A stretch of DNA of 64,000 nt from Myxococcus landrumus (GTDB lineage: Bacteria; Myxococcota; Myxococcia; Myxococcales; Myxococcaceae), in assembly GCF_017301635.1 (NCBI RefSeq), contig NZ_CP071091.1:4104001-4168000 (forward strand), given 5' to 3'. Below, one piece after another: positions 55,511-63,944 of this stretch (position 1 is the first letter of the stretch; every line of letters starts with the position of its first letter). Below the pieces are notes generated by a model. It was not told the DNA's origin. It saw only the letters and a list, made by a program, of their open reading frames with translations, and did no database searches. The translations under genes were made by a program, and so were the position numbers.

Positions 55511-56521
55511 CTAGAGGCTGTGAAGCAGCGCGCAGGCCGAGGCCCCACCGGCCCCAGCGGACACGAGCAGCACGCGCTGCCCCGGCTTCAGGGGGAGTTG
55601 CTCTCGAAGGTGCGTGAGCGCGATGCCGACGCTCGCGCCCGAGGTGTTGCCGGTGAAGCGCACCGTCTCCACCACCCTCGCGGGGTCCACGCCGAGCCGC
55701 TCGGTGACGGCCTTCATCAAGTGCAGGTTGGCCTGGTGCGGAACCACCCAGTCGATGTCCTCCACCTTCAACTCCAGGCGCCGCAACAAGGCGTCCGCGC
55801 TCGTGGACATGTTCTCCACGCCCTTCATGAACAGCGTGGCTCCGTGCTCCATCTTGAGGAAGACCTTGGAGGGGTCGTCATTGCGGTGGTGGGGCAGTCG
55901 CGAGCCCCCCGCGCGGATGGCGATGATGTCGGCCATGGAGGCATCCGCCGCCAGCTCGCTGGCGATGAGCTGGAAGGTAGCGCCCTCGGGATTCCGGGTG
56001 ACGAGGCAGGCGGCGCTGCCATCACCGAACAGGGCCGTGGTCGCGAGGTCCTCGCGGTTGAGGAACTTCGAGCGGATGTCCGCGGCGATGACCAGTTGGT
56101 CTCCCTCGGTGAGGGCCGCGAGCGCCGCCCCCACGTGCACCGCGCTCGTGAAGCCCGCGCACGCGGCGCTCAGGTCCAGGACTCCGACGCGCTCGAGCCC
56201 CAGACGCGGGAGAATCAAGGGAGAGGTCGGGGGCGTGGGGTAGTCGCCCGAGACGGTGGCCAGCAGCACCTGGACGATTCGCGCGCGGTCCGCCTGGGTG
56301 TCTTCGAGCAGGCGCAAGGCCGCGCCAATGGCCGCGTCGCTGCATGACTGGCCGTCCTCGACCCAGCGGCGCTGCTCGACGCCGGTCCGGTGGGAAATCC
56401 AACTGGGCCGGGCTCGGGTCCCCATCCAGTCCAGGACATCCTGGTTGGTGACGACCCGCTCCGGTAGCCAGGCGCGGGGACCTCGCAGATACACGGGCTC
56501 CGAGGGCTTCAAGAAGCTCAT
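55511..56521 (-). CDS. KAS III-like condensing enzyme 1
   Basis: 3-oxoacyl-ACP synthase III (FabH/thiolase fold) of 336 residues. The catalytic triad is visible: Cys in LSAACAGF (about 119), His in VPHQAN (about 258) and Asn in FTGNTSG (about 287). The start ATG 56521 overlaps the SDR stop by 4 nt. The family catalyses decarboxylative condensation of an acyl thioester with malonyl-ACP, and divergent members make alkylpyrones, esters or other C-C/C-O bonds. Its acyl-pocket sequence differs clearly from the second KAS III in the same operon, so the two probably do different steps. Confidence 0.87.
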   Translation of the reverse strand: MSFLKPSEPVYLRGPRAWLPERVVTNQDVLDWMGTRARPSWISHRTGVEQRRWVEDGQSCSDAAIGAALRLLEDTQADRARIVQVLLATVSGDYPTPPTSPLILPRLGLERVGVLDLSAACAGFTSAVHVGAALAALTEGDQLVIAADIRSKFLNREDLATTALFGDGSAACLVTRNPEGATFQLIASELAADASMADIIAIRAGGSRLPHHRNDDPSKVFLKMEHGATLFMKGVENMSTSADALLRRLELKVEDIDWVVPHQANLHLMKAVTERLGVDPARVVETVRFTGNTSGASVGIALTHLREQLPLKPGQRVLLVSAGAGGASACALLHSL

Positions 56522-57273
56522 GGTCGCAGCACTCCTTCCATGCGGAACATCGGCAGCCCCCCCGTGACGTCGAGGACCGCGCCGTTGATGTATTGGTGCT
56601 CGCTCAGCAGCGGGTCGAACACCGCGCCCACGTGCTCGGGCTCGCCCAGGGTGCCCTGAGGGATGACGCCGCCCATCCGCTCCACGTAGCGGGCCCTGGA
56701 CCAGTACTTCTTCGTCCGCTCCGTCTTGAAGAGGCCCAGGCGCACCGTGTTGGACAGGACGTTGAACTCGCCGTAGTCCACGGCGAGGTTGCGCATCAGC
56801 CCCTCCAGCGCGGACTTGCACAGGACATAGGCACCGTAGCGTCCCGCGCCGCTGACGGTGGAGACGCTGGAGACCAGGACGATGCGGCCCCGGCGCGCGG
56901 CGACCATCGTGGGGAGGACCCGGCGCAGCAGCCAGAGGTTCCCCATCAGGTTCACGGTGACGTCCTCCTCGAGCGCCGCCTGGGGCAGCTCGTGGAAGCG
57001 GTGCTGGGGTGGGCGCCGCGTCCAGGCATTGAGGACGAGCGCCTGGAGCCCGGACTCCAGGACCTCGCCCAGCGCGGCGGCTCCTCGCTCCGGCGCCGCG
57101 AGGTCGAGCACGAGCCCCTTCGCGTCGAGTCCTTCCGACTGGTAGCGGGAGCACATCCGCTCCAGCGAGGACTCGGACGACGCGGTGACGAAGACCTCGT
57201 CTCCCTGCGCCAGCCGATGGCGGGCGATGGCGAAGCCGATGTCGGAGCCACCTCCGGTGACGAGGACCCTCAT
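56518..57273 (-). CDS. Short-chain dehydrogenase/reductase
   Basis: NAD(P)-dependent reductase of 251 residues. TGGGSDIG (nucleotide-binding Gly motif, residues about 6-13), an Asn-Ala segment LVLNAWTRRP, and the catalytic Ser in VLVSSVSTVSG with Tyr/Lys in YGAYVLCKSA (YxxxK). The C-terminal DVTGGLPM is the standard SDR ending. Within the operon it is the expected beta-ketoacyl-ACP reductase. The start overlaps the ACP stop by 4 nt, and the stop overlaps the KAS III start by 4 nt. Confidence 0.87.
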   Translation of the reverse strand: MRVLVTGGGSDIGFAIARHRLAQGDEVFVTASSESSLERMCSRYQSEGLDAKGLVLDLAAPERGAAALGEVLESGLQALVLNAWTRRPPQHRFHELPQAALEEDVTVNLMGNLWLLRRVLPTMVAARRGRIVLVSSVSTVSGAGRYGAYVLCKSALEGLMRNLAVDYGEFNVLSNTVRLGLFKTERTKKYWSRARYVERMGGVIPQGTLGEPEHVGAVFDPLLSEHQYINGAVLDVTGGLPMFRMEGVLRP

Positions 57274-57506
57274 GTCGCCCCCAGGCGGCGCAGCCAGCGG
57301 GCCAGCGTGTCGAGGCTCTCGAAGCTCGACTCCGAGAACTCGTGCCCCGAGATGCGCAGGGAGAACTCCTTCTCCAGCGCCGCGACCGACAGCACCATCA
57401 GCAGGCTGTCCATCCCATACGCGGCCAGGGGCTCGGACGTGTCCCGAGGAACATCCTCCATCCCCGCGGCCCTGAGCGCCTTGCCCATGCGTTCGTTCAG
57501 CTCCAT
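57270..57506 (-). CDS. Acyl carrier protein
   Basis: Carrier protein of 78 residues, helical. The phosphopantetheine Ser sits in GMDSLLMV (about residue 34). It is encoded between the two condensing enzymes, 15 nt after KAS III-like enzyme 2 and overlapping the SDR by 4 nt. It should carry the growing or finished acyl chain for the neighbouring ligase, reductase and condensing enzymes. No dedicated phosphopantetheinyl transferase is in the window. Confidence 0.87.
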   Translation of the reverse strand: MELNERMGKALRAAGMEDVPRDTSEPLAAYGMDSLLMVLSVAALEKEFSLRISGHEFSESSFESLDTLARWLRRLGAT

Positions 57507-57521
57507 GGCGTGTCCCCTCGT

Positions 57522-58562
57522 TCAGCGCTTCACCCAGTGCTGCATCGCGAAGGACAGGCCACCGCCCACGCTCATCAGCAGCACGTCGTCGCCGGGCTGG
57601 AACAGGCCCTGCTCCAGCGCCTCGGACAGCGAGAACAGGACGGAGGCTCCGCCCACGTTGCCCACGCGGTCCGCGCTCCAGACGAGCCGCGCGCCGAGCC
57701 CTCCCACCTCGAGGACCTGCTCGATGAGCTTGCGATTGATTTGGTGCGCCACCACCCAGCGGATGTCCTTCAGGCCGCGCCCCCCGGGGAACATCGCGCC
57801 GAGCATCTCGAGGTAGCAACGCAGCGCCTCTTCCCGCAGTCGCGCGCCGTCGCCGGTCATCGCGTAGCCCCCAGCCTCCAGCGTGCTCCGGTCCGGAGGA
57901 AGCCGGCCGGGCGTGGTGTACAGGTCCACCAGGGCGCCGTGAGTGGCATAGACGCACCTGCGCACCTCGAAGTCGGGAGACACCGGCGCGCGCTCCAGCC
58001 ACAGCGCAGCGCCTCCGTCCGCGAGGATGAACCACGTCTCCTTCATCGCGGGGTTCATCACCTTGGACAGCGTCTCCGCGCAGCTCACGAGCACGTTGTC
58101 GTGGCCCCCCGCCAGCAGCGCCACGGCCAGGTGCAGGCTGGCCAGCGAGGTGGAGCAGCCAGCCTTCACCTCCCACGCGGAGGCATGGCTCCCGAGTCGC
58201 CCCAGGATGGCCGCGGCCTGGGAGCCGGTGTAACGGCTGGTCGTGGTCGTCCCGTGGATGAAGGCCTGGACGTCGGTGCCCGAGCGCTCGCCGAGCGCGC
58301 TCCTCGCCGCCGCGAGCGCGAGGGACTCACTCGTCTCCTCGGCCTCGGAGGGTGGCGCTCCGGGCAGGCGCGCGAGGTGACGCTGGCTGAAGCCCAGGCG
58401 CGAGGTCACCTTCCGCCCCAGCGCGGCGAGTGTCCGGGCGGAGCGCGCGGGTTGCTCCGGGTCGAGCGCGAGCAGCTCCTCGTTGGAGATGGGCCTGGCG
58501 CCGGGGAGCGCGCGGCCGTGGCCTAGCACGTGGATGCCCAGGCGGGGCTCCAGGACTTTCAC
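57522..58562 (-). CDS. KAS III-like condensing enzyme 2
   Basis: Thiolase-fold enzyme of 346 residues with a GTG start at 58562. The triad is Cys in KAGCSTSLASL (about residue 127), His in VVAHQINRK (about 268) and Asn in VGNVGGAS (about 300). The N-terminal half is shorter in the acyl-binding loop and the region GADGAL... is replaced by LADGGAALWLERAP, so it is a divergent KAS III. It overlaps the membrane beta-helix protein gene by 4 nt. Divergent KAS III pairs in myxobacteria can join two carrier-bound chains (as in alpha-pyrone antibiotic synthesis), but that is inference only. Confidence 0.85.
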   Translation of the reverse strand: MKVLEPRLGIHVLGHGRALPGARPISNEELLALDPEQPARSARTLAALGRKVTSRLGFSQRHLARLPGAPPSEAEETSESLALAAARSALGERSGTDVQAFIHGTTTTSRYTGSQAAAILGRLGSHASAWEVKAGCSTSLASLHLAVALLAGGHDNVLVSCAETLSKVMNPAMKETWFILADGGAALWLERAPVSPDFEVRRCVYATHGALVDLYTTPGRLPPDRSTLEAGGYAMTGDGARLREEALRCYLEMLGAMFPGGRGLKDIRWVVAHQINRKLIEQVLEVGGLGARLVWSADRVGNVGGASVLFSLSEALEQGLFQPGDDVLLMSVGGGLSFAMQHWVKR

Positions 58563-59338
58563 GAGGGACGCTCCTCGGTGGGCACGGCCCGCGCGCGGCT
58601 CGCGGGGTTGAAGTGCTCCCATTCGAAGTTCTCCAGCCGCGAGTCCTCCGGCAGGGTGTCCTTCAGGAGCTTGTTCTGCATGCCAATCCAGCTCCGCGCG
58701 CCGACGCTCGTGCGGGGGCCAATCATCGCTCCCGCGCCGACGAAGACGTTCTCTCCGAGGGTGACGGTCCCCAACATCACCTTGTCCCCCAGGAACAGGT
58801 GCCCGATGAGCAGGACGTTGGCGCCGACGGTGCACCCCTTGCCGACGGTCAACAGCGGGTAGTCGGCGAGCACCGCGAAGATGGAGGAGTTCACGCCGTA
58901 CGCGATGCGTGCGCCCATCGCGCGCCAGTAGAGGTACTTGGTCAGGTAGAAGGAGAAGAAGAAGGGTTGCAGGCCCGCGATGCGCACCGAGTGGCCAAGG
59001 CACAGGGTCATGAACCAGGCGAGGTAGTCGCGGGACAGCTTCATCTCGTAGGTCCCCGGCCGCATGCGCGGGATGCACAGGCGCACCAGCCAGCACGTCA
59101 CGAGGAACGCGCCGGCCAGGACGCCGGGCGCCAGCATCGCCCAGAGCGGGAAGGCGGCCTGCTCCCAGCTCCAGCGCAGGAAGAGGGCGAAGGCCCACCA
59201 CGCCATCAGCGCCGGTGTCAGCGAGAAGGTCATGGTGATGAAGTCCACCAGCAGCACGTGCGCGAGGCCGAAGCCTCGGGACTGGTGCTTGAACTTCCGG
59301 CGGGCGGTGGCGAGTGTGTCTTCTGGGAGGTCGCTCAT
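58559..59338 (-). CDS. Membrane-anchored left-handed beta-helix (hexapeptide) acyltransferase-like protein
   Basis: Protein of 259 residues. Two hydrophobic segments in the N-terminal 90 residues (HVLLVDFITMTFSLTPALM, APGVLAGAFLVTCWLVRL) are followed by a helical stretch and a left-handed beta-helix of hexapeptide repeats at about 160-225 (LTVGKGCTVGANVLLIGHLF, VTLGENVFVGAGAMIG). Trimeric acetyl- or acyltransferases use this fold, and the membrane arrangement also recalls the C-terminal region of Pls-type peptide synthetases. In this operon it could transfer the ACP-bound chain to a membrane acceptor. Confidence 0.75.
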   Translation of the reverse strand: MSDLPEDTLATARRKFKHQSRGFGLAHVLLVDFITMTFSLTPALMAWWAFALFLRWSWEQAAFPLWAMLAPGVLAGAFLVTCWLVRLCIPRMRPGTYEMKLSRDYLAWFMTLCLGHSVRIAGLQPFFFSFYLTKYLYWRAMGARIAYGVNSSIFAVLADYPLLTVGKGCTVGANVLLIGHLFLGDKVMLGTVTLGENVFVGAGAMIGPRTSVGARSWIGMQNKLLKDTLPEDSRLENFEWEHFNPASRARAVPTEERPS

Positions 59339-60534
59339 GCGGCCTCCTGCGTGTCCTGGTGCGCCTGCTCCGGATGGACCTGGTAGAGCGGAAAGTAGGA
59401 TGCGACGTTACCGGCCTCGACGTCCTGGGCCAGCCGGGGGACTTCGTCCCAGGCGTAGACGCGCTCGTCGTCCACGGGTGGAAGCCAGCCCGACTCCTCG
59501 GCGAAGCCCACGGCGGCCACGGCCTCGGAGAAGCGCGCGTAGTGGGTGTTGATGTGCTGGTGACGCTTCGTGCATTCGGTGGAGCGCGAGAGGTCCATCA
59601 GGTCCGCGCCCAGCTTCCAGCCGGCGGAGGCGATGACGCCCTCGCGTCCCAGGGCCTTGAGGCTGGCCTGGAGGAGCGGTCCGCCGATGTGGTCGAGGAA
59701 GATGGAGACGTCCTGGCCGCGTCCCGCCTCCTTCACTCGCGCGAGGAAGCGCTTCTCCGACTGGGTGTAGCGCTGGCGGTAGTCGGCGTCGGAGGCGAAG
59801 CGGGCCGCATCGAGGTTCAGGTCGGGGAAGTCCCTGCGGTCCAGGGGGATGATGCCCACGGACTCCAGGTGCCGCAGGCGCTCTTCCTGGGAGGTGACCA
59901 TGGCCACCCGACATCCGGCGAAGCGGGCCAGGCGCACCTGTGCGTAGGCCACGCCGCCACCCCACCCCACGACGAAGGGGACGGGACAATCCGACTCACT
60001 GACCTGGAGGCGGAAGCAGCCCCAGGCGAGTCGCCAGTTGGACCACGCGGTGATGTAGCGCAGCGAGAAGGCGGCCCACTGCTTCAGGGAGTGGCGGCTG
60101 TGGCGAGGGAGGGGGATGAGGACGCGCTGGGGGAGCCGCGTCCTGTGGGCCAGCAGGCCCATGGTGCGGGTCGCGTCATAGGCGAGGACCTTGACGGGGT
60201 AGCCGTGCTCGTCGGGCTCGGCGTTGCAGAAGACGAGGCAGTGGTCCCCGGGGCGCACGCGCGTGACGGCGCTGCCCGTCTCCACCACGCGGACCACGCC
60301 CGCGTTGCCGAGCACGACCTTGTCCTCGCGGCGCAGGCGGCAGATGTCCACCGGGACGCGCTGGAGGGCATGGCCCATGTTGCCCTCCCAGCAGCCGTAG
60401 ATGGGCTCCGCCACCACGTCCTCGGGGCCTGGGTCCGGGAAGGAGAAGGACTCCTCGACCAGCGTCCCTGGAACGGCTTGCCCGTCCCGTTGACGCTCTC
60501 CTCGATGAAGGACCCAGGCCCGTGTCTCCCGCAT
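59335..60534 (-). CDS. Medium-chain dehydrogenase/reductase, quinone-oxidoreductase-like
   Basis: NAD(P)H-dependent enzyme of 399 residues. The GroES-like N-terminus has VLGNAGVVRVVETGSAVTRV and PGDHCLVF; the Rossmann part has FVVGWGGGVAYAQVRLARF (dinucleotide-binding Gly set) and DHIGGPLLQASLKALG. Structural zinc Cys are lacking, as in the zinc-independent quinone reductase/enoyl reductase branch. The ATG at 60534 follows GGAGGCGAC. First gene of the operon; a trans-acting enoyl reductase for the ACP-bound chain would fit. Overlaps the next gene by 4 nt. Confidence 0.82.
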   Translation of the reverse strand: MRETRAWVLHRGERQRDGQAVPGTLVEESFSFPDPGPEDVVAEPIYGCWEGNMGHALQRVPVDICRLRREDKVVLGNAGVVRVVETGSAVTRVRPGDHCLVFCNAEPDEHGYPVKVLAYDATRTMGLLAHRTRLPQRVLIPLPRHSRHSLKQWAAFSLRYITAWSNWRLAWGCFRLQVSESDCPVPFVVGWGGGVAYAQVRLARFAGCRVAMVTSQEERLRHLESVGIIPLDRRDFPDLNLDAARFASDADYRQRYTQSEKRFLARVKEAGRGQDVSIFLDHIGGPLLQASLKALGREGVIASAGWKLGADLMDLSRSTECTKRHQHINTHYARFSEAVAAVGFAEESGWLPPVDDERVYAWDEVPRLAQDVEAGNVASYFPLYQVHPEQAHQDTQEAA

Positions 60535-60759
60535 GTCGCCTCCACTGTCGCGCTCGTCACCGAGCCGCGCGCCGAAGTGGAGTCCATGATGTTGAAGGGT
60601 GATTCAGGTCTCAAGAACGCCACGGGTGCGCGCTCACGGCCCGTGGCGAGGTCGCGCCGGGTTGTCGGGCGCTGGAGACAGGAGAGGGCGCACCGGGTTG
60701 CATGTCGCGAGGACCTGCTCGCTCCGACGCGCCTCAACACTCCTTTGATGAAGCCCCTG

Positions 60760-62007
60760 TCAGCGGTCGAAGAATCGCCGCGCCCGGTCATCGACGTGCG
60801 ACCAGCTGGCGGGAGCCTCCTCGATGGAGATGAGCCTCCCCTGCGCACCCCGCGCGTCCCAGGTGAGCTTGAGGGTCAGCCACTGACCTGACGAAAGCAG
60901 CGTGTCGTAGTCCCACTCCTCCGTCGGATGGAACGTCCCCTCGGTCTCTCGCTCCTGCGTCATGACCTCGTCGGGAGCCCCCAGCAGGTCCAGGACCTGG
61001 GCCGCGGACAGGTTCTCGTGAAGTGTCCGCGCCCGTTCACGGCGGTCCGAAGAAAAGCCCCGCATCGAGAGGCGACGCTCTTCGTCCCCCTCGAGGAAAT
61101 GGTACGTCGCAGGCCCTTCGGGCCGCTGCCCGAGCATCCGGAGGGAATGCTGCGCGACAGGACGAAATGTCTGCCCCTCCAGCCACGTCTCGCCTTCATC
61201 GCCGAACGCGAGGCTTCTCGCCATGAAGTGAGGGCGGTCCACTTCCTCCCACTGCCGGAGATACGGCACGGAGGACATGATGCGATGGACGCCCACCAGA
61301 TAGAGGGCCGCAACGATGCGCTCCACCTCCTCCTGCGAGGCCTCGTTCGCGAGCTCCTCTCGCCGCGCTGTCACTTCCGTCAGGAAGGCAGCAACCCCGC
61401 CCCGCTCCACCTCATCAAGCTCCTGAGCGAGCACGGGCCACTCATGGGCATCCTCTCCCACAAGAACAGCTCCGGAGAGATTGAGAACGAGGCGCTGCCC
61501 GGTGAACGTCCGGAAGACGAAGAGGAGCAAGCCACCACGGTTGTGGAAACAGGACCACGAATACCTGGCCCAGGAATCATCCGAGGCCCGTCCCCGATGG
61601 GTGTCGACCCGCCACGCGAGTCCACGCTGTTCGTCCAGGCCAGCATCCTCGCGGAGGACAGGCACGCGGATGACCTCCCGCCCCGACGGGGCGAAGGCGA
61701 CAAACTGAGGGCGGAAGCCTCGCAGACGAAGAACCACCCACCCGTCATCCGATACCCAGAGCCTCTGGGGAGGCGACTCCCCCTCCTCTGGCGCCCGTTC
61801 CCAGACAACACGCGACTCCGGTGCCCCCGGGACATGCTCGACCAGCCTGTAGCCAAATCCGCGCGGCGTCCCTTGGCCTGAATCCTCGCCCAGCGTCACG
61901 TCGCATTCAGAGCGGCTCCGCCTCCAGTTGCGGCTCGAGCTCGCTGCCAGCGTGAAGCGGCCACTCGAGGACGTCGCGGTACGGTCGGGGTAGTGGGTCA
62001 CCGTCAC
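60760..62007 (-). CDS. Hypothetical protein, translationally coupled to a TetR-type regulator
   Basis: Unrecognised protein of 415 residues whose start overlaps the stop of the TetR gene by 4 nt. No clear signal peptide; the N-terminus is Ser/Arg-rich. The first half has beta strands with Trp (LWVSDDGWVVLRLRGF), suggesting a WD- or YncE-like folded domain. The second half is helical and ends in a lipoprotein-independent SmpA/OmlA-like segment (LSAAQVLDLLGAPDEVM, then WDYDTLLSSGQWLTLKL). Probably responds with or is controlled by the regulator. Codon usage is like its neighbours. Confidence 0.68.
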   Translation of the reverse strand: MTVTHYPDRTATSSSGRFTLAASSSRNWRRSRSECDVTLGEDSGQGTPRGFGYRLVEHVPGAPESRVVWERAPEEGESPPQRLWVSDDGWVVLRLRGFRPQFVAFAPSGREVIRVPVLREDAGLDEQRGLAWRVDTHRGRASDDSWARYSWSCFHNRGGLLLFVFRTFTGQRLVLNLSGAVLVGEDAHEWPVLAQELDEVERGGVAAFLTEVTARREELANEASQEEVERIVAALYLVGVHRIMSSVPYLRQWEEVDRPHFMARSLAFGDEGETWLEGQTFRPVAQHSLRMLGQRPEGPATYHFLEGDEERRLSMRGFSSDRRERARTLHENLSAAQVLDLLGAPDEVMTQERETEGTFHPTEEWDYDTLLSSGQWLTLKLTWDARGAQGRLISIEEAPASWSHVDDRARRFFDR

Positions 62008-62681
62008 GGCCTCGACCTCCCGTTCACGGAGCGTCGCGCCCTGGCCGGACGACGCACGCCGAGATAGCCAGAGACCAGCGCGTGGAGCTCCCGCTCGAAG
62101 CGCGGACTCTCGAGCAGCTCCGGATGGAAGAGGAGCGCGTGGTCCGTGAGTGCATCGAGCGAGGTCACCAGGACGTGTGCCGTCAGTGACGGGTCGACGA
62201 CATCGAGCTCATCACGCCGATCCACCAGCCATTCCGTCAGCGCGTCAGCGAGCCGTCGGTTGACCCGCTCGAAGAGCTCCAGCGCCCCCTGCCGAGGCAG
62301 CTCGACGAGCACCGCCCGATAGAGCGGGGCATCGCGACGAGAGACGTCGAGAGCGGCGCGCACAATCGTCACGATTCCCTCAGCGACCGACGCATCGCGA
62401 AGCGCCGCCCCCACTTCCATCAGCCGCGCCGTCATCTCGTCGGCGAGGCGCTCAACGAGCGCGAGCAGCAGCGCCTCCTTGTTCGGGAAGTACTGGTACA
62501 GGCTGCCCACACTCACCCCCGCGTCACGAGCAATCCGGTTGGTGGTCAGCGCCTGCCAGCCATCGCGGAGCAAAACGCGAGCTGTCGTCTGAATCAGCGC
62601 ATCGACCAGTGCCTTGCTGCGGGTCTGCGAGGGCTGCTTTCGAGTGCCGGACCGACTGGAACCACGAGCTGTCTTGCGCAT
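62004..62681 (-). CDS. TetR/AcrR-family transcriptional regulator
   Basis: Regulator of 225 residues. The start ATG 62681 has GGAGGGTG upstream; an in-frame extension to 62705 is unlikely. The HTH spans about residues 22-67 (RSKALVDALIQTTARVLLRDG, then ALTTNRIARDAGVSVGSLYQ, YFPNKEALLLALVERLADE), a standard TetR DNA-binding domain; the ligand domain follows. It is divergent from the DUF418 gene over 81 nt that hold direct repeats. It probably controls the DUF418 transport-like gene and its own operon. Confidence 0.86.
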   Translation of the reverse strand: MRKTARGSSRSGTRKQPSQTRSKALVDALIQTTARVLLRDGWQALTTNRIARDAGVSVGSLYQYFPNKEALLLALVERLADEMTARLMEVGAALRDASVAEGIVTIVRAALDVSRRDAPLYRAVLVELPRQGALELFERVNRRLADALTEWLVDRRDELDVVDPSLTAHVLVTSLDALTDHALLFHPELLESPRFERELHALVSGYLGVRRPARARRSVNGRSRP

Positions 62682-62702
62682 CGCCACCCTCCTGCACGCG
62701 GC

Positions 62703-62742
62703 CACTCGAACGCGAGCACCTCGCGAGTCGAGAACGCGAGCA
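62703..62742. promoter_or_regulatory. Repeat-rich operator candidate between tetR-type and DUF418 genes
   Basis: GAACGCGAGCA occurs at 62708-62718 and 62732-62742, separated by CTCGCGAG, a perfect palindrome at about 62719-62726; ACTCG at 62704 is matched by CGAGT at 62724. The arrangement is a likely regulator-binding site. Confidence 0.5.
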
Positions 62743-62762
62743 TCCTTTCATATTTTCAGCGC

Positions 62763-63944
62763 ATGAGCCAACGCGCCCGCCTCGCCACACTCGATGTCTT
62801 GAGGGGCTTCTGCCTGCTCGGCATCCTCGTGATGAACATCCAATCCTTCGCGATGCCGGTCGCGGCCTACCTGAATCCCACCGTGTTCGGCGCGCTCGAT
62901 GGCCTCGACGGCGTCACATGGGTCGTCGGCCGACTCCTCTTCGACTGCAAGTTCCTCAACCTGTTCGCCATGCTCTTCGGCGCGTCCCTCGTCCTCGGGG
63001 GCGACGACACGCGTCCACGCCGCCGCCTCGCGTGGCTCGTGGTCTTCGGGTTGCTGCATGCGTATGGCGTCTGGTACGGCGACATCCTGTTCACCTACGG
63101 CGTCGTCGGCATGCTGGTCGTCGGCGCGCGGACCTGGACTCCCAAGCGCCAGCTGCGCCTGGGCCTCGTGCTCATCTCCGTCGGGCCAATGCTCACGCTG
63201 GCGACCGCCCTCGCGTTCGACCACCTCCCCCACTCCATTCTCGACGAGTTCCTCAAGTACCTCGATGGACGCACGGTCGAGGGAGAGCTCGCGGCCTTCC
63301 GGGGCGACTGGCTGACCCAGCTCCCCGTCCGGGCAACGATTGCCTTCTCGGGCCAGACCACCTCGCTCCTCTACGAGACAGGCTGGAGGGCCGCGGGGTT
63401 CATGCTGCTCGGCATGGCGGGCCTTCAACGTGGCCTGTTCGCGGGAACCGCCCTGTCTTCACGGGTCGCACTGCTCCTCTGGGGGCTTGGCCTCACGGTG
63501 ACCGGGGCGGGCATCGCCGTGCAGTGGGCCTGGGAGTTCTCACCCCGTGCCTGGCTGTTCGCCCAGGTGCTGCATGAAGCAGGCGCGGTGCCCCTGGCCA
63601 TCGCCATCGGGCACACCGTGGTGAGCCTGGCGCAGCGCTTCGCGAAGGCCACGCCCACGCGCGCCATCGCGGCCCTCGGCGGTGTCGCGTTCACCGCCTA
63701 CCTGATGCAGTCCATCCTCGGAACGCTGGTCTTCGGAGGACACGGCCTCGGTGCCTTCGGGACGTGGAGCCGCTCGACGCTCCTGCTCGCCGCGTGCGGC
63801 TTCTGGCTGGTGCAGGTCCTGCTCGCCAGCCTGTGGTCGAGACACTTCGGACGAGGGCCGCTCGAGGCACTCTGGAGAGGGCTCGTGCGCAGGGACTTCT
63901 CGCTGCGCCCGCGCACCGTCCACGCCGAGGAGCCCAGCCCATGA
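62763..63944 (+). CDS. DUF418 family membrane protein
   Basis: Integral membrane protein of 393 residues with about nine or ten hydrophobic segments. The opening RLATLDVLRGFCLLGILVMNIQ is the DUF418 signature (relative of membrane acyltransferases and the YeiB group), and GYVVGM-like loop GVVGMLVVGA and the C-terminal block FTAYLMQSILGTLVFGGHGLG are typical too. Function of the family is unknown; transport or acyl transfer is proposed. It is divergent from a TetR gene, so probably regulated by it. Its stop overlaps the start of the next frame (ATGA). Confidence 0.86.
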   Translation: MSQRARLATLDVLRGFCLLGILVMNIQSFAMPVAAYLNPTVFGALDGLDGVTWVVGRLLFDCKFLNLFAMLFGASLVLGGDDTRPRRRLAWLVVFGLLHAYGVWYGDILFTYGVVGMLVVGARTWTPKRQLRLGLVLISVGPMLTLATALAFDHLPHSILDEFLKYLDGRTVEGELAAFRGDWLTQLPVRATIAFSGQTTSLLYETGWRAAGFMLLGMAGLQRGLFAGTALSSRVALLLWGLGLTVTGAGIAVQWAWEFSPRAWLFAQVLHEAGAVPLAIAIGHTVVSLAQRFAKATPTRAIAALGGVAFTAYLMQSILGTLVFGGHGLGAFGTWSRSTLLLAACGFWLVQVLLASLWSRHFGRGPLEALWRGLVRRDFSLRPRTVHAEEPSP

